Shown here piece by piece: positions 62,901 through 64,000 of a stretch of DNA of 64,000 nt. Within the stretch, counting starts at the first letter, position 1. Every line of letters starts with the position of its first letter. Position numbers and translations under genes: made by a program. A model generated the notes under the pieces. That model ran no database searches. It worked only from the letters and a program-made list of their open reading frames with translations, and had not been told where the DNA came from. Source of the stretch: Rostratula benghalensis (Eukaryota > Chordata > Aves > Charadriiformes > Rostratulidae); assembly GCA_013399305.1 (NCBI GenBank), contig VXAI01000091.1, forward strand, positions 2,273,759-2,337,758. The letters are read 5' to 3'.

Positions 62901-63464
62901 AAAATTTAAAAGTTCTGAGTAGGATGAGTGGGACTGATGTTTTTTTCAATTAGGAAAAAAAAAAAAAGGTAAAGCAGGATATTGTTCTATTGGTAGATAG
63001 ATTTGTCTTGTAATTTTCTGTGCCAGTTTGTACTTAAGCGTAATGATGGGTTGATTTTAACCAAATGGCCTGATCTTTATGGGTTATCTGCAAACTGCTG
63101 TCTCTCCACGTGTTCTCTTCCTTCTTCCCCACTGTACCACTTAATTTTACTATATTTTAAAAAACTTCCTGCAAACTTTTTCCTCCTATGTTTTCAAGCT
63201 GTTACCTTTTTTAAACATAGTTGCTTGTTCCCTTTTCTTCAAAGGGCACTCTGTTCCTGTGGTTCTGCAAAGTACTTTTCATGCTCAAGCTTGTGAAGAA
63301 TTATTTAAACACCTCTGCATCAGTGGAACCCCAAAGATACGATTGCATACTGGCCTTCTACTTGTTCAGCTCTGCGGAGGAGAAAGATGGTGGGGTCAAT
63401 TTCTCTCAAATGTACTGCAGGAATTATACAATTCAGAGCAACTTCTCATATTCCCACAAGACAG
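2733..63464 (+). CDS. BIRC6: BIRC6 (BRUCE/Apollon), 5' portion: exons 1-30, gene continues beyond the window
   Basis: Giant inhibitor-of-apoptosis protein with combined E2/E3 ubiquitin ligase activity. From the literature, it forms a large dimer, takes ubiquitin from UBA6, binds and ubiquitinates caspases, HTRA2, SMAC and LC3, and acts on cytosolic and Golgi/vesicle membranes and at the midbody. Seen here: thirty GT-AG exons whose phases join without a break into 2104 codons plus two bases. The translation matches vertebrate BIRC6 nearly end to end. It includes the BIR zinc ligands C304, C307, H324 and C331 (spacing CxxC-16-H-6-C), WD-like strands up to about residue 945, galactose-binding-like segments (about 1000-1230 and 1770-1870), and a Gln-rich coiled coil (about 1595-1660). 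The start at 2733 has a strong Kozak context (A at -3, G at +4) and follows an in-frame stop at 2676. The catalytic UBC domain is outside the window. Identity is certain; exact 5' and 3' limits of the transcript are not seen. Confidence 0.97.
4372..4413 (+). repeat. Perfect 21-bp tandem duplication
   Basis: Two identical 21-base units at 4372-4392 and 4393-4413, each containing GAATTC. No further copies. Confidence 0.95.
6226..6257 (-). repeat. C-rich tract; G-quadruplex-type motif on the minus strand
   Basis: C-runs of 5, 3, 4 and 5 at 6226-6230, 6233-6235, 6242-6245 and 6253-6257 give four G-runs on the minus strand, with loops of 7, 6 and 2. This satisfies the common G3+N1-7 pattern. It lies in an A/C-rich low-complexity stretch starting at about 6203. 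Confidence 0.6.
10840..11205 (-). mobile_element. Decayed CR1-type LINE, reverse-transcriptase part (minus strand)
   Basis: Plus-strand text such as 'GCCAGGTGTAAGACTTCACG' and 'TGTTGAACTTCAGGAGG' is the antisense of the CR1 reverse-transcriptase region as I know it. On the minus strand near 11085-11040 a short stretch reads FFNGLDDRTDCTF, like the conserved LDEGIECTL-type segment of CR1. Stops and indels show it is dead. Borders are approximate. Confidence 0.55.
12330..12510 (+). mobile_element. Probable ancient avian LTR-like fragment
   Basis: The order of a TATATATTT/ATATTTTTCTTATTA tract, an ATTATTATATTTTC stretch, a pyrimidine-rich run and a GGGAAGGGAGAGGGG block resembles 3' parts of avian endogenous-retrovirus LTRs I have seen. 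No terminal repeats, primer-binding site or coding region was seen. The match is by eye only and could be chance composition. Confidence 0.35.
16787..16968 (+). CDS. BIRC6: BIRC6 exon 2 (residues 85-145)
   Basis: Acceptor CTTTATAG and donor GTAAGA. Encodes propeller strands with conserved VKCQYISAVDKVIFVDD and the LLLDTALQTP segment. Enters with one base carried over from exon 1 and ends in phase 0. Confidence 0.97.
16969..18811 (+). other. BIRC6: BIRC6 intron 2
   Basis: About 1.8 kb, A/T-rich, with a 17-base poly-T at 17416-17432. No gene or recognisable repeat beyond this. Confidence 0.9.
18812..18949 (+). CDS. BIRC6: BIRC6 exon 3 (residues 146-191)
   Basis: Acceptor CATTTTAG and donor GTAAGA; 138 nt, phase 0 on both sides, so skipping would keep the frame. 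Encodes AQQLLSACIEKVD and FITQLKDGLKNTSHETA, a conserved helix-rich segment before the BIR domain. Confidence 0.96.
18950..19360 (+). other. BIRC6: BIRC6 intron 3
   Basis: 411 bp; nothing recognised apart from splice signals and a T-rich acceptor tract. Confidence 0.9.
19361..19554 (+). CDS. BIRC6: BIRC6 exon 4 (residues 192-255, 256 split)
   Basis: Acceptor TTAATTTAG and donor GTATGT. Encodes the conserved FHLPHHVLKSVASAIV and LSYLLPSARPELGVGPG segments just before the BIR domain. Two bases carry over to complete an Arg codon in exon 5. Confidence 0.96.
20550..20618 (+). mobile_element. CR1 LINE, short 3'-end fragment
   Basis: Contains the CR1 3' hallmark GTTGGACTAGATGATCT and CCCTTCCAACCCCTACC, ending near TTTTGTGATAATG in place of the usual octamer tail. 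Strongly 5' truncated. Confidence 0.85.
20943..21006. repeat. A/T-rich simple sequence
   Basis: About 60 bases made almost wholly of TA and AT steps, with local palindromes (ATATATTTATAAATATAT). Confidence 0.7.
21514..21625 (+). CDS. BIRC6: BIRC6 exon 5 (residues 256-293; start of BIR domain)
   Basis: Acceptor TTTCTAG and donor GTAAAAGG. Carries the first half of the BIR fold, with the RRETFTSWPH start, the YRWAQPDPMAQAGFYH segment and the Gly-Phe-Tyr typical of BIR domains. Ends in phase 0. Confidence 0.97.
21626..22904 (+). other. BIRC6: BIRC6 intron 5
   Basis: About 1.3 kb of A/T-rich sequence; nothing recognised. Confidence 0.9.
22905..22987 (+). CDS. BIRC6: BIRC6 exon 6 (residues 294-320; BIR zinc ligands C304/C307)
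   Basis: An 83-nt exon between acceptor TTTTCATAG and donor GTAAGT. Encodes the CFTC motif (first two zinc ligands), two further cysteines of the CxxC type just after it, and the WEPTDEPW motif common to BIR domains. Skipping would shift the frame. Confidence 0.97.
22988..24163 (+). other. BIRC6: BIRC6 intron 6
   Basis: About 1.2 kb; nothing recognised. Ends with a purine-rich acceptor (ATGGAAAG) after a short T-tract. Confidence 0.9.
24164..24386 (+). CDS. BIRC6: BIRC6 exon 7 (residues 321-395; BIR ligands H324/C331)
   Basis: Completes the BIR domain: SEHERHSPNCPF supplies the His and last Cys zinc ligands at the same spacing as survivin. Propeller sequence follows (DGTDRIACFGSG, HFLAAATKRGKICIWD, a clear WD-type repeat). 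The acceptor is ATGGAAAG, weaker than its neighbours. The donor is GTATGC. Confidence 0.96.
24487..24647 (+). CDS. BIRC6: BIRC6 exon 8 (residues 396-448, 449 split)
   Basis: Separated from exon 7 by a 100-bp intron. Acceptor TTTTTTCAG and donor GTATGC. Encodes HLKFEINAYDPAIVQQL, a Ser-rich loop and LAWLEDSSSCSDIPKLEGD. Confidence 0.96.
24648..26553 (+). other. BIRC6: BIRC6 intron 8
   Basis: About 1.9 kb; no gene and no repeat family recognised. Confidence 0.9.
26554..26612 (+). CDS. BIRC6: BIRC6 exon 9 (residues 449-468; small acidic exon)
   Basis: A 59-nt exon coding an acidic Asp/Glu/Ser stretch (DDLLEDSDSEEHSRSES) that looks like a casein-kinase-2 target; that role is inference. Acceptor TTTTTTCCCAG and donor GTAGGT. 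Phase fits both neighbours. Confidence 0.95.
26613..28238 (+). other. BIRC6: BIRC6 intron 9
   Basis: About 1.6 kb, with a 357-bp CR1 (27689-28045) about 190 bp upstream of exon 10. The rest is unremarkable. Confidence 0.9.
27689..28045 (+). mobile_element. CR1 LINE, 5'-truncated 3' UTR copy
   Basis: Recognised in order: TTGTTTCAGCCTGCAGAAGA, GAAGGCTGAGGGGAGACCTT, CGATAGGACAAAGGGTAATG, GTTCAAGGCCAGGCTGGATG, CCTTCCAACTCTAACCATTC. All are standard avian CR1 3' segments on the + strand, with little decay. It is non-coding and in the same orientation as BIRC6. Confidence 0.95.
28239..29633 (+). CDS. BIRC6: BIRC6 exon 10 (residues 469-933; large 1395-nt exon)
   Basis: Acceptor TTTTGAAG and donor GTAAGA. 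It begins with a conserved helical stretch (about 478-520). A Ser/Thr-rich disordered loop follows (about 554-603, with repeated SP and NS pairs), then a conserved block around the LLLYSIKESDEKAG and MELDSQEQLL motifs. WD-like propeller strands end the exon (GGYLVLYKMNYATR, GHLVITTQGGYVKILDLSNF, VIYCSGTDRLCACTKG). It is the longest exon in the window and one uninterrupted ORF, with no lesion seen. Confidence 0.97.
33180..33600 (-). mobile_element. Decayed CR1-type LINE fragment (minus strand)
   Basis: Antisense CR1-like blocks appear in the expected order: CCAGTCCTTTCAAACTTTCC, CCAGGCACAGTAATCCTATG, AGAACTGCTGGCTAGC, and ACTTTCACTTGTCCCTGTTC with CAATTGCATTCTAT. It is heavily mutated with no open frame; borders are rough. 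Confidence 0.45.
34355..34457. repeat. Low-complexity A-run / G-run / T-run cluster
   Basis: Poly-A around 34361-34385, ten G at about 34419-34428, then an ATT/T-rich stretch to 34457. Looks like simple-sequence expansion. Confidence 0.75.
36722..36871 (+). CDS. BIRC6: BIRC6 exon 11 (residues 934-983)
   Basis: Acceptor GATTTTAG and donor GTAAAT. Encodes the last propeller strand (GGELHFLQIGG), DDIDEADILVDGSLSK, and a Ser/Pro linker (PLSNPSSPGI). Phase 1 on both sides, so skipping would keep the frame. Confidence 0.96.
37879..37940. repeat. Microsatellite, (GT)n to (TA)n to (GTAT)n
   Basis: Compound simple repeat: GTGTGTGTATATACATATAT followed by ATGTATGTATGTATGTAGG-type units. Likely length-polymorphic. 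Confidence 0.9.
40117..40180 (+). repeat. G/T-rich low-complexity tract
   Basis: Alternating T-runs and G-runs (TTTGGTTGGGGGTTTTTGG then TTGGGTTTTTTGGTAGGG), about 130 bp upstream of the exon 12 acceptor. Confidence 0.8.
40308..40533 (+). CDS. BIRC6: BIRC6 exon 12 (residues 984-1058; Gln/His-rich)
   Basis: Acceptor TTATTCAG and donor GTGGGT. Begins VDLLVDQPFSLETLTSLVEL, then TLTPRFSATVPPCWVEV, followed by a Gln/His-rich run (QQEQQQRRHPQHLHQQHHG) and TWKLQTD. It opens the first galactose-binding-like (carbohydrate-binding-module-like) region described for BIRC6. The fold assignment is from the literature, not visible from motifs alone. Confidence 0.96.
40534..44840 (+). other. BIRC6: BIRC6 intron 12
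   Basis: About 4.3 kb. A 16-base poly-T at 42333-42348 ends in a decoy-like TTTAG. A possible decayed CR1-type fragment lies at 43040-43180. No gene. Confidence 0.9.
43040..43180 (+). mobile_element. Possible decayed CR1-type 3' fragment
   Basis: 'GTGAAGTTCATTGCCACAGG' followed by 'TTCATGGAGGATCATTATTC' and 'CTACTGAGAGATACTTAAA' resembles 3' parts of some avian CR1 subfamilies. The match is weak and by eye. Confidence 0.3.
44841..45001 (+). CDS. BIRC6: BIRC6 exon 13 (residues 1059-1112)
   Basis: Acceptor TTTCCTGACAG and donor GTAAGA. Encodes SWDEHVFELVLPKACMVGHV, DFKFVLNSNITNIPQIQVTL and LLKNKAPGLGK, beta-strand-rich sequence of the galactose-binding-like domain. One base carries over into exon 14, where two acceptors are possible. 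Confidence 0.96.
45002..47841 (+). other. BIRC6: BIRC6 intron 13
   Basis: About 2.8 kb; no gene or clear repeat. Its 3' end has the outer of two competing acceptors for exon 14. Confidence 0.9.
47842..47973 (+). CDS. BIRC6: BIRC6 exon 14 (residues 1113-1156), with alternative acceptor at 47884
   Basis: The outer acceptor TTATTTCCAG gives an exon opening with EAAVDRQITFPLSP. A second acceptor, TTATCTCCAG ending at 47883, is 42 nt inside the exon and would start directly at AHNIEAERNGK. Both keep the frame, and the human reference protein as I recall it matches the shorter form. The exon ends with an acidic segment (MQYMDVEEPQ) and donor GTAAGT. I annotate the longer form. Confidence 0.9.
47974..49231 (+). 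other. BIRC6: BIRC6 intron 14
   Basis: About 1.3 kb with a likely short CR1 3' relic (48651-48706). Nothing else recognised. Confidence 0.9.
48651..48706 (+). mobile_element. Likely short CR1 3'-end relic
   Basis: 'GACTTTGAAGGTCTCTTCCA' followed by ATCCAAACATTTACATGATTC fits the CR1 end pattern (GATGACCTTTGAAGGTCCCTT... ATTCTATGATTC) with several changes. Confidence 0.5.
49232..49363 (+). CDS. BIRC6: BIRC6 exon 15 (residues 1157-1200)
   Basis: Acceptor GTTTTCAAG and donor GTAAGC; 132 nt, phase 1 on both sides. Encodes CLRLCPFLEEHKED, CGPVWLASGLDLSGHAGML and LTSPKLVKG, part of the beta-rich region. Confidence 0.96.
49364..49666 (+). other. BIRC6: BIRC6 intron 15
   Basis: 303 bp, with a long T-rich tract before the exon 16 acceptor. 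Nothing else seen. Confidence 0.9.
49667..49845 (+). CDS. BIRC6: BIRC6 exon 16 (residues 1201-1260)
   Basis: Acceptor CACTTTTAG after a long T-rich tract, and donor GTAATG. Encodes MAGGKYRSFLIHVKAVNDRG, TEEICNGGIRPVVRIPSL and SLASLLAKVAAGK. Ends in phase 0. Confidence 0.96.
49846..50429 (+). other. BIRC6: BIRC6 intron 16
   Basis: 584 bp; nothing recognised. Ends with T/C tract, A9 and TCAG. Confidence 0.9.
50430..50560 (+). CDS. BIRC6: BIRC6 exon 17 (residues 1261-1303)
   Basis: Acceptor AAAAATCAG, where the pyrimidine tract is separated from the AG by a run of A, and donor GTTAGT. Encodes a variable Lys/Ser-rich stretch, then the conserved LRGCDLLQEVSVTIRRFKK. Two bases carry to exon 18. 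Confidence 0.94.
50561..51375 (+). other. BIRC6: BIRC6 intron 17
   Basis: 815 bp; nothing recognised. Confidence 0.9.
51376..51537 (+). CDS. BIRC6: BIRC6 exon 18 (residues 1304-1357)
   Basis: Acceptor TCCCTAG and donor GTGAGA; 162 nt, phase-neutral. Encodes helical sequence (RCAMLQFSEFHEKLLSTLCK, EHAQSLVLDTLCWLAGVYS) at the start of the helical-repeat region. Confidence 0.96.
51647..51778 (+). CDS. BIRC6: BIRC6 exon 19 (residues 1358-1401)
   Basis: Lies 109 bp after exon 18. Acceptor TTTTGCAG and donor GTCAGT; 132 nt, phase-neutral. Encodes SKEGNDSLLSKTRK and the conserved helical block CFFEAGRSIAHKCARFLALC. Confidence 0.96.
52045..52142 (+). CDS. BIRC6: BIRC6 exon 20 (residues 1402-1434)
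   Basis: Acceptor CTTCGCAG and donor GTATGT; 98 nt. Encodes NGRCDPSQQGFGSVLLKALL and DNMPLLPAAATG. Somewhat more diverged from the human protein as I recall it than neighbouring exons. Confidence 0.95.
52143..53365 (+). other. BIRC6: BIRC6 intron 20
   Basis: About 1.2 kb; nothing recognised. Confidence 0.9.
53366..53513 (+). CDS. BIRC6: BIRC6 exon 21 (residues 1435-1483)
   Basis: Acceptor TAATGCAG and donor GTACTA. Encodes SVYWYFVLLNYVKDEDLAGC, TACASLLTAVSRQLQDRL and TPMEALLQTR, strongly conserved helical sequence. Confidence 0.96.
53514..57243 (+). other. BIRC6: BIRC6 intron 21
   Basis: About 3.7 kb. Contains a G/T-rich tract at 54325-54397. Otherwise A/T-rich with no gene or recognised repeat. 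Confidence 0.9.
54325..54397 (+). repeat. G/T-rich low-complexity tract
   Basis: Repeated G-runs separated by T-runs (TTTTGGGGTTTTGG, GGTTTGGGTTTGG, TTTTGGGGGGTTTTTTT) on the transcribed sense strand. Confidence 0.8.
57244..57377 (+). CDS. BIRC6: BIRC6 exon 22 (residues 1484-1528)
   Basis: Acceptor GTTTACAG and donor GTATGT. Encodes YGLYSSPFDPVLFDLE, SGSSCKNVYNSSIG and the acidic VQSDEIDLSDVLSG. Confidence 0.96.
57378..58482 (+). other. BIRC6: BIRC6 intron 22
   Basis: About 1.1 kb; nothing recognised. Confidence 0.9.
58483..58617 (+). CDS. BIRC6: BIRC6 exon 23 (residues 1529-1573)
   Basis: Acceptor CTCTTTCAG and donor GTACGT; 135 nt, phase-neutral. Encodes GSFTSLTGLLEVEPLHFTC and VSTSDGTRIERDDA. 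The next codon (Met) is split across intron 23. Confidence 0.96.
58618..59015 (+). other. BIRC6: BIRC6 intron 23
   Basis: 398 bp; ends with five GTTT repeats in place of a plain pyrimidine tract. Confidence 0.9.
58988..59007 (+). repeat. (GTTT)5 microsatellite in the exon 24 acceptor tract
   Basis: Five exact GTTT units ending 8 bases before the first base of exon 24, within the expected polypyrimidine-tract position. Confidence 0.95.
59016..59203 (+). CDS. BIRC6: BIRC6 exon 24 (residues 1574-1636; Gln-rich coiled coil)
   Basis: Acceptor CATGCCAG preceded by five GTTT repeats, and donor GTTGGA. Encodes a Gly/Ser/Val-rich linker (FGVTPAVGGLSSGTVGEAS), then an Ala/Gln-rich helix whose Leu/Gln heptads (SAEQQLQVLQEKQQQLLKL) predict a coiled coil. 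Confidence 0.96.
59204..59826 (+). other. BIRC6: BIRC6 intron 24
   Basis: 623 bp; T-run at about 59297-59309 and T/A-rich sequence; nothing recognised. Confidence 0.9.
59827..60141 (+). CDS. BIRC6: BIRC6 exon 25 (residues 1637-1741; poly-Ala and Pro-rich)
   Basis: Acceptor TTCCTCCCAG and donor GTAATT; 315 nt, phase 0 on both sides. Continues the coiled coil (KAKLEAKLHQ), then has a poly-Ala run encoded by GCA/GCG repeats at about 59860-59890. A Pro/Thr-rich linker follows (DVIPPTPKTTPLFMTPPLTP) with AELAQLFPGSVIDPP after it. Confidence 0.96.
60142..60548 (+). other. BIRC6: BIRC6 intron 25
   Basis: 407 bp; nothing recognised. Confidence 0.9.
60549..60648 (+). CDS. BIRC6: BIRC6 exon 26 (residues 1742-1774)
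   Basis: Acceptor CTCCTCAG and donor GTAAAG; 100 nt. Encodes NPLGSGLALAISHASHFLQP, PPHQSIIIERMHSG leading into the second galactose-binding-like domain. Confidence 0.96.
60649..61106 (+). other. BIRC6: BIRC6 intron 26
   Basis: 458 bp; nothing recognised. Confidence 0.9.
61107..61321 (+). CDS. BIRC6: BIRC6 exon 27 (residues 1775-1846; galactose-binding-like domain)
   Basis: Acceptor TTCCCATAG and donor GTAAAA. Encodes ARRFVTLDFGRPILLTDVLI, CGDLASLSIDIWTLGEE and VCRFMK. The pattern 'F-V-x-L-D-F-G... L-S-I-D-I-W' resembles discoidin/F5-8-type jelly-roll domains; the fold assignment is inference supported by published BIRC6 structures. Confidence 0.96.
61478..61686 (+). CDS. BIRC6: BIRC6 exon 28 (residues 1847-1915)
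   Basis: Lies 156 bp after exon 27. Acceptor TTTTTCAG and donor GTTAGA. Encodes ITVIGRYGSTNARAKIPLGF, YYGHTYILPF, and a helix (QHLAMMVALQEDIQC). The last strand of the domain is in the first residues. Confidence 0.96.
61972..62318 (+). CDS. BIRC6: BIRC6 exon 29 (residues 1916-2031)
   Basis: Acceptor CCCTTTAG and donor GTTAGT; 347 nt. Helical sequence: YNLACHRLEILLQSIDLPPL, FSAYQDCIQLQLQLNLAHHA, QLRTIIRYLLDTLLSLLHSS. A weak donor sits next to a short tandem duplication in the intron. Confidence 0.96.
62319..63244 (+). other. BIRC6: BIRC6 intron 29
   Basis: 926 bp. Contains a near-perfect tandem duplication of about 30 bp starting 17 bases after the donor (62336-62396). Nothing else recognised. 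Confidence 0.9.
62336..62396 (+). repeat. Imperfect tandem duplication, unit about 31 bp
   Basis: Two copies of TTTTGTCACTTTATAGTAG followed by TGACAATT or AAACAATT, lying directly downstream of the exon 29 donor. Confidence 0.9.
63245..63464 (+). CDS. BIRC6: BIRC6 exon 30 (residues 2032-2104; last exon in the window)
   Basis: Acceptor TTCTTCAAAG and donor GTAAGG. Encodes FHAQACEELFKHLCISGTPK, LLVQLCGGERWWGQFLSNV and YNSEQLLIFPQD, a strongly conserved armadillo-like helical block. Two bases carry over to an exon beyond the window, so the frame is still open at the end. Confidence 0.95.
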
Positions 63465-64000
63465 GTAAGGCATACATCTATACTGATACATTGCTTGTGG
63501 ATCACTTAAAGATTCAGATTTGAATATTAGGAAACATTTTTACACTGAAAGGGTTATTATTGAGCACTGGGATGGGTTGCCCAGGGAAGTGGTTGAGGCA
63601 TGGAGGCAATACCATGGAGGTATTCAAAAGATGGGTTGACATAGTGCTTAATGACACAGTTTAGTGATGGGTTTGATTTTTTTATGAGTTAGGTTGATGG
63701 TTGGACTAGATGATCTTAAAGGTGCCTTCCAACCTAGACAATTCTATGATTTTGTGATTCTATGAAATAATTCCCTTATTCCTAACTTAACATTGGAATT
63801 GACAAAATTTGACCGAAAGGTACTTATCTCTCTATGCCATTGATTTATTAAATAGTCCCAAAAAAGCACTGCAAATTATAAATGTCATATTGCAGTTATT
63901 TATTGCACCTGTTTGGTACTTGCATCACAAAAAGTTGCTGGTTTTCCTTGCTTTGAGATCTTAGCATGGATTGAAGGGCTCAAAGGATTGATCCCAAGTG
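63465..64000 (+). other. BIRC6: BIRC6 intron 30, incomplete
   Basis: The intron continues past the window end. A CR1 occupies 63525-63765; the last 235 bases show nothing recognisable. Confidence 0.9.
63525..63765 (+). mobile_element. CR1 LINE, 5'-truncated 3' UTR copy
   Basis: Shows AGGAAACATTTTTACACTGA, GGGTTGCCCAGGGAAGTGG, GGTTGGACTAGATGATCTTA, CCTTCCAACCTAGACAATTC and a TTCTATGA-type tail. All are typical CR1 3' end segments on the + strand, and it begins about 60 bp after the exon 30 donor. Confidence 0.95.

Noticed and set aside
63003..63244. ORF upstream of exon 30 as an extra exon
   Set aside because: The reading frame differs from exon 30, the translation is Leu/Ser/Cys-rich intronic noise, and the acceptor at 63244 fits.
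1..64000. A previously undescribed system, defence island, CRISPR or horizontally acquired cluster
   Set aside because: The window is one vertebrate gene with ordinary introns and avian repeats; nothing seen supports such a system.

Overview
This is vertebrate nuclear DNA, and almost certainly from a bird. It holds large T-rich introns, one CpG-island promoter and GT-AG split coding exons. It also carries several copies of the CR1 non-LTR retrotransposon with typical avian 3' ends (for example 63525-63765, ending in ATTCTATGA-type octamers, and 27689-28045). CR1 also occurs in turtles and crocodilians, so 'sauropsid' is firm and 'bird' is very likely.

The window is essentially one gene: the 5' part of BIRC6 (also called BRUCE or Apollon), the giant anti-apoptotic E2/E3 hybrid ubiquitin ligase, on the + strand. 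I resolved 30 consecutive coding exons between 2733 and 63464. Every splice junction is GT-AG, and the codon phase carries through all 29 introns without a break. They sum to 6314 coding nucleotides, or 2104 complete codons plus two bases. The human protein is about 4850 residues, so the window ends a little before the middle of the protein. The C-terminal half, including the ubiquitin-like and UBC (E2) domains, lies beyond base 64000.

Layout. 1 to about 1150: non-coding, with stacked AATAAA signals, probably the 3' UTR of an upstream same-strand gene (YIPF4 by mammalian gene order, not proven here). About 1910-3320: CpG island and BIRC6 promoter, with NRF1, GC-box and ETS-like sites, an in-frame upstream ORF at 2631, and the start codon at 2733. 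2986-16786: a 13.8 kb first intron with no gene but decayed transposons. 16787-29633: exons 2-10, which encode the N-terminal beta-propeller region with the BIR zinc domain inserted (exons 5-7). 36722-50560: exons 11-17, the rest of the propeller and a galactose-binding-like region. 51376-58617: exons 18-23, mainly helical-repeat sequence. 59016-60648: exons 24-26, a Gln-rich coiled coil, a poly-Ala run and a Pro-rich linker. 61107-63464: exons 27-30, a second galactose-binding-like domain and more helical sequence. A 5'-truncated CR1 sits about 60 bp after exon 30.

I found no RNA gene, CRISPR array or independent second protein-coding gene, and no sign of an unknown biological system. The most interesting points are three. 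First, the reading frame corresponding to the human N-terminal extension is interrupted here by a stop, making a 15-codon upstream ORF. Second, exon 14 has a tandem alternative acceptor 42 nt apart that would add or remove 14 residues. Third, intron 1 contains a probable ancient LTR-like fragment. Comparisons with human BIRC6 come from memory of the protein, not from an alignment run here.
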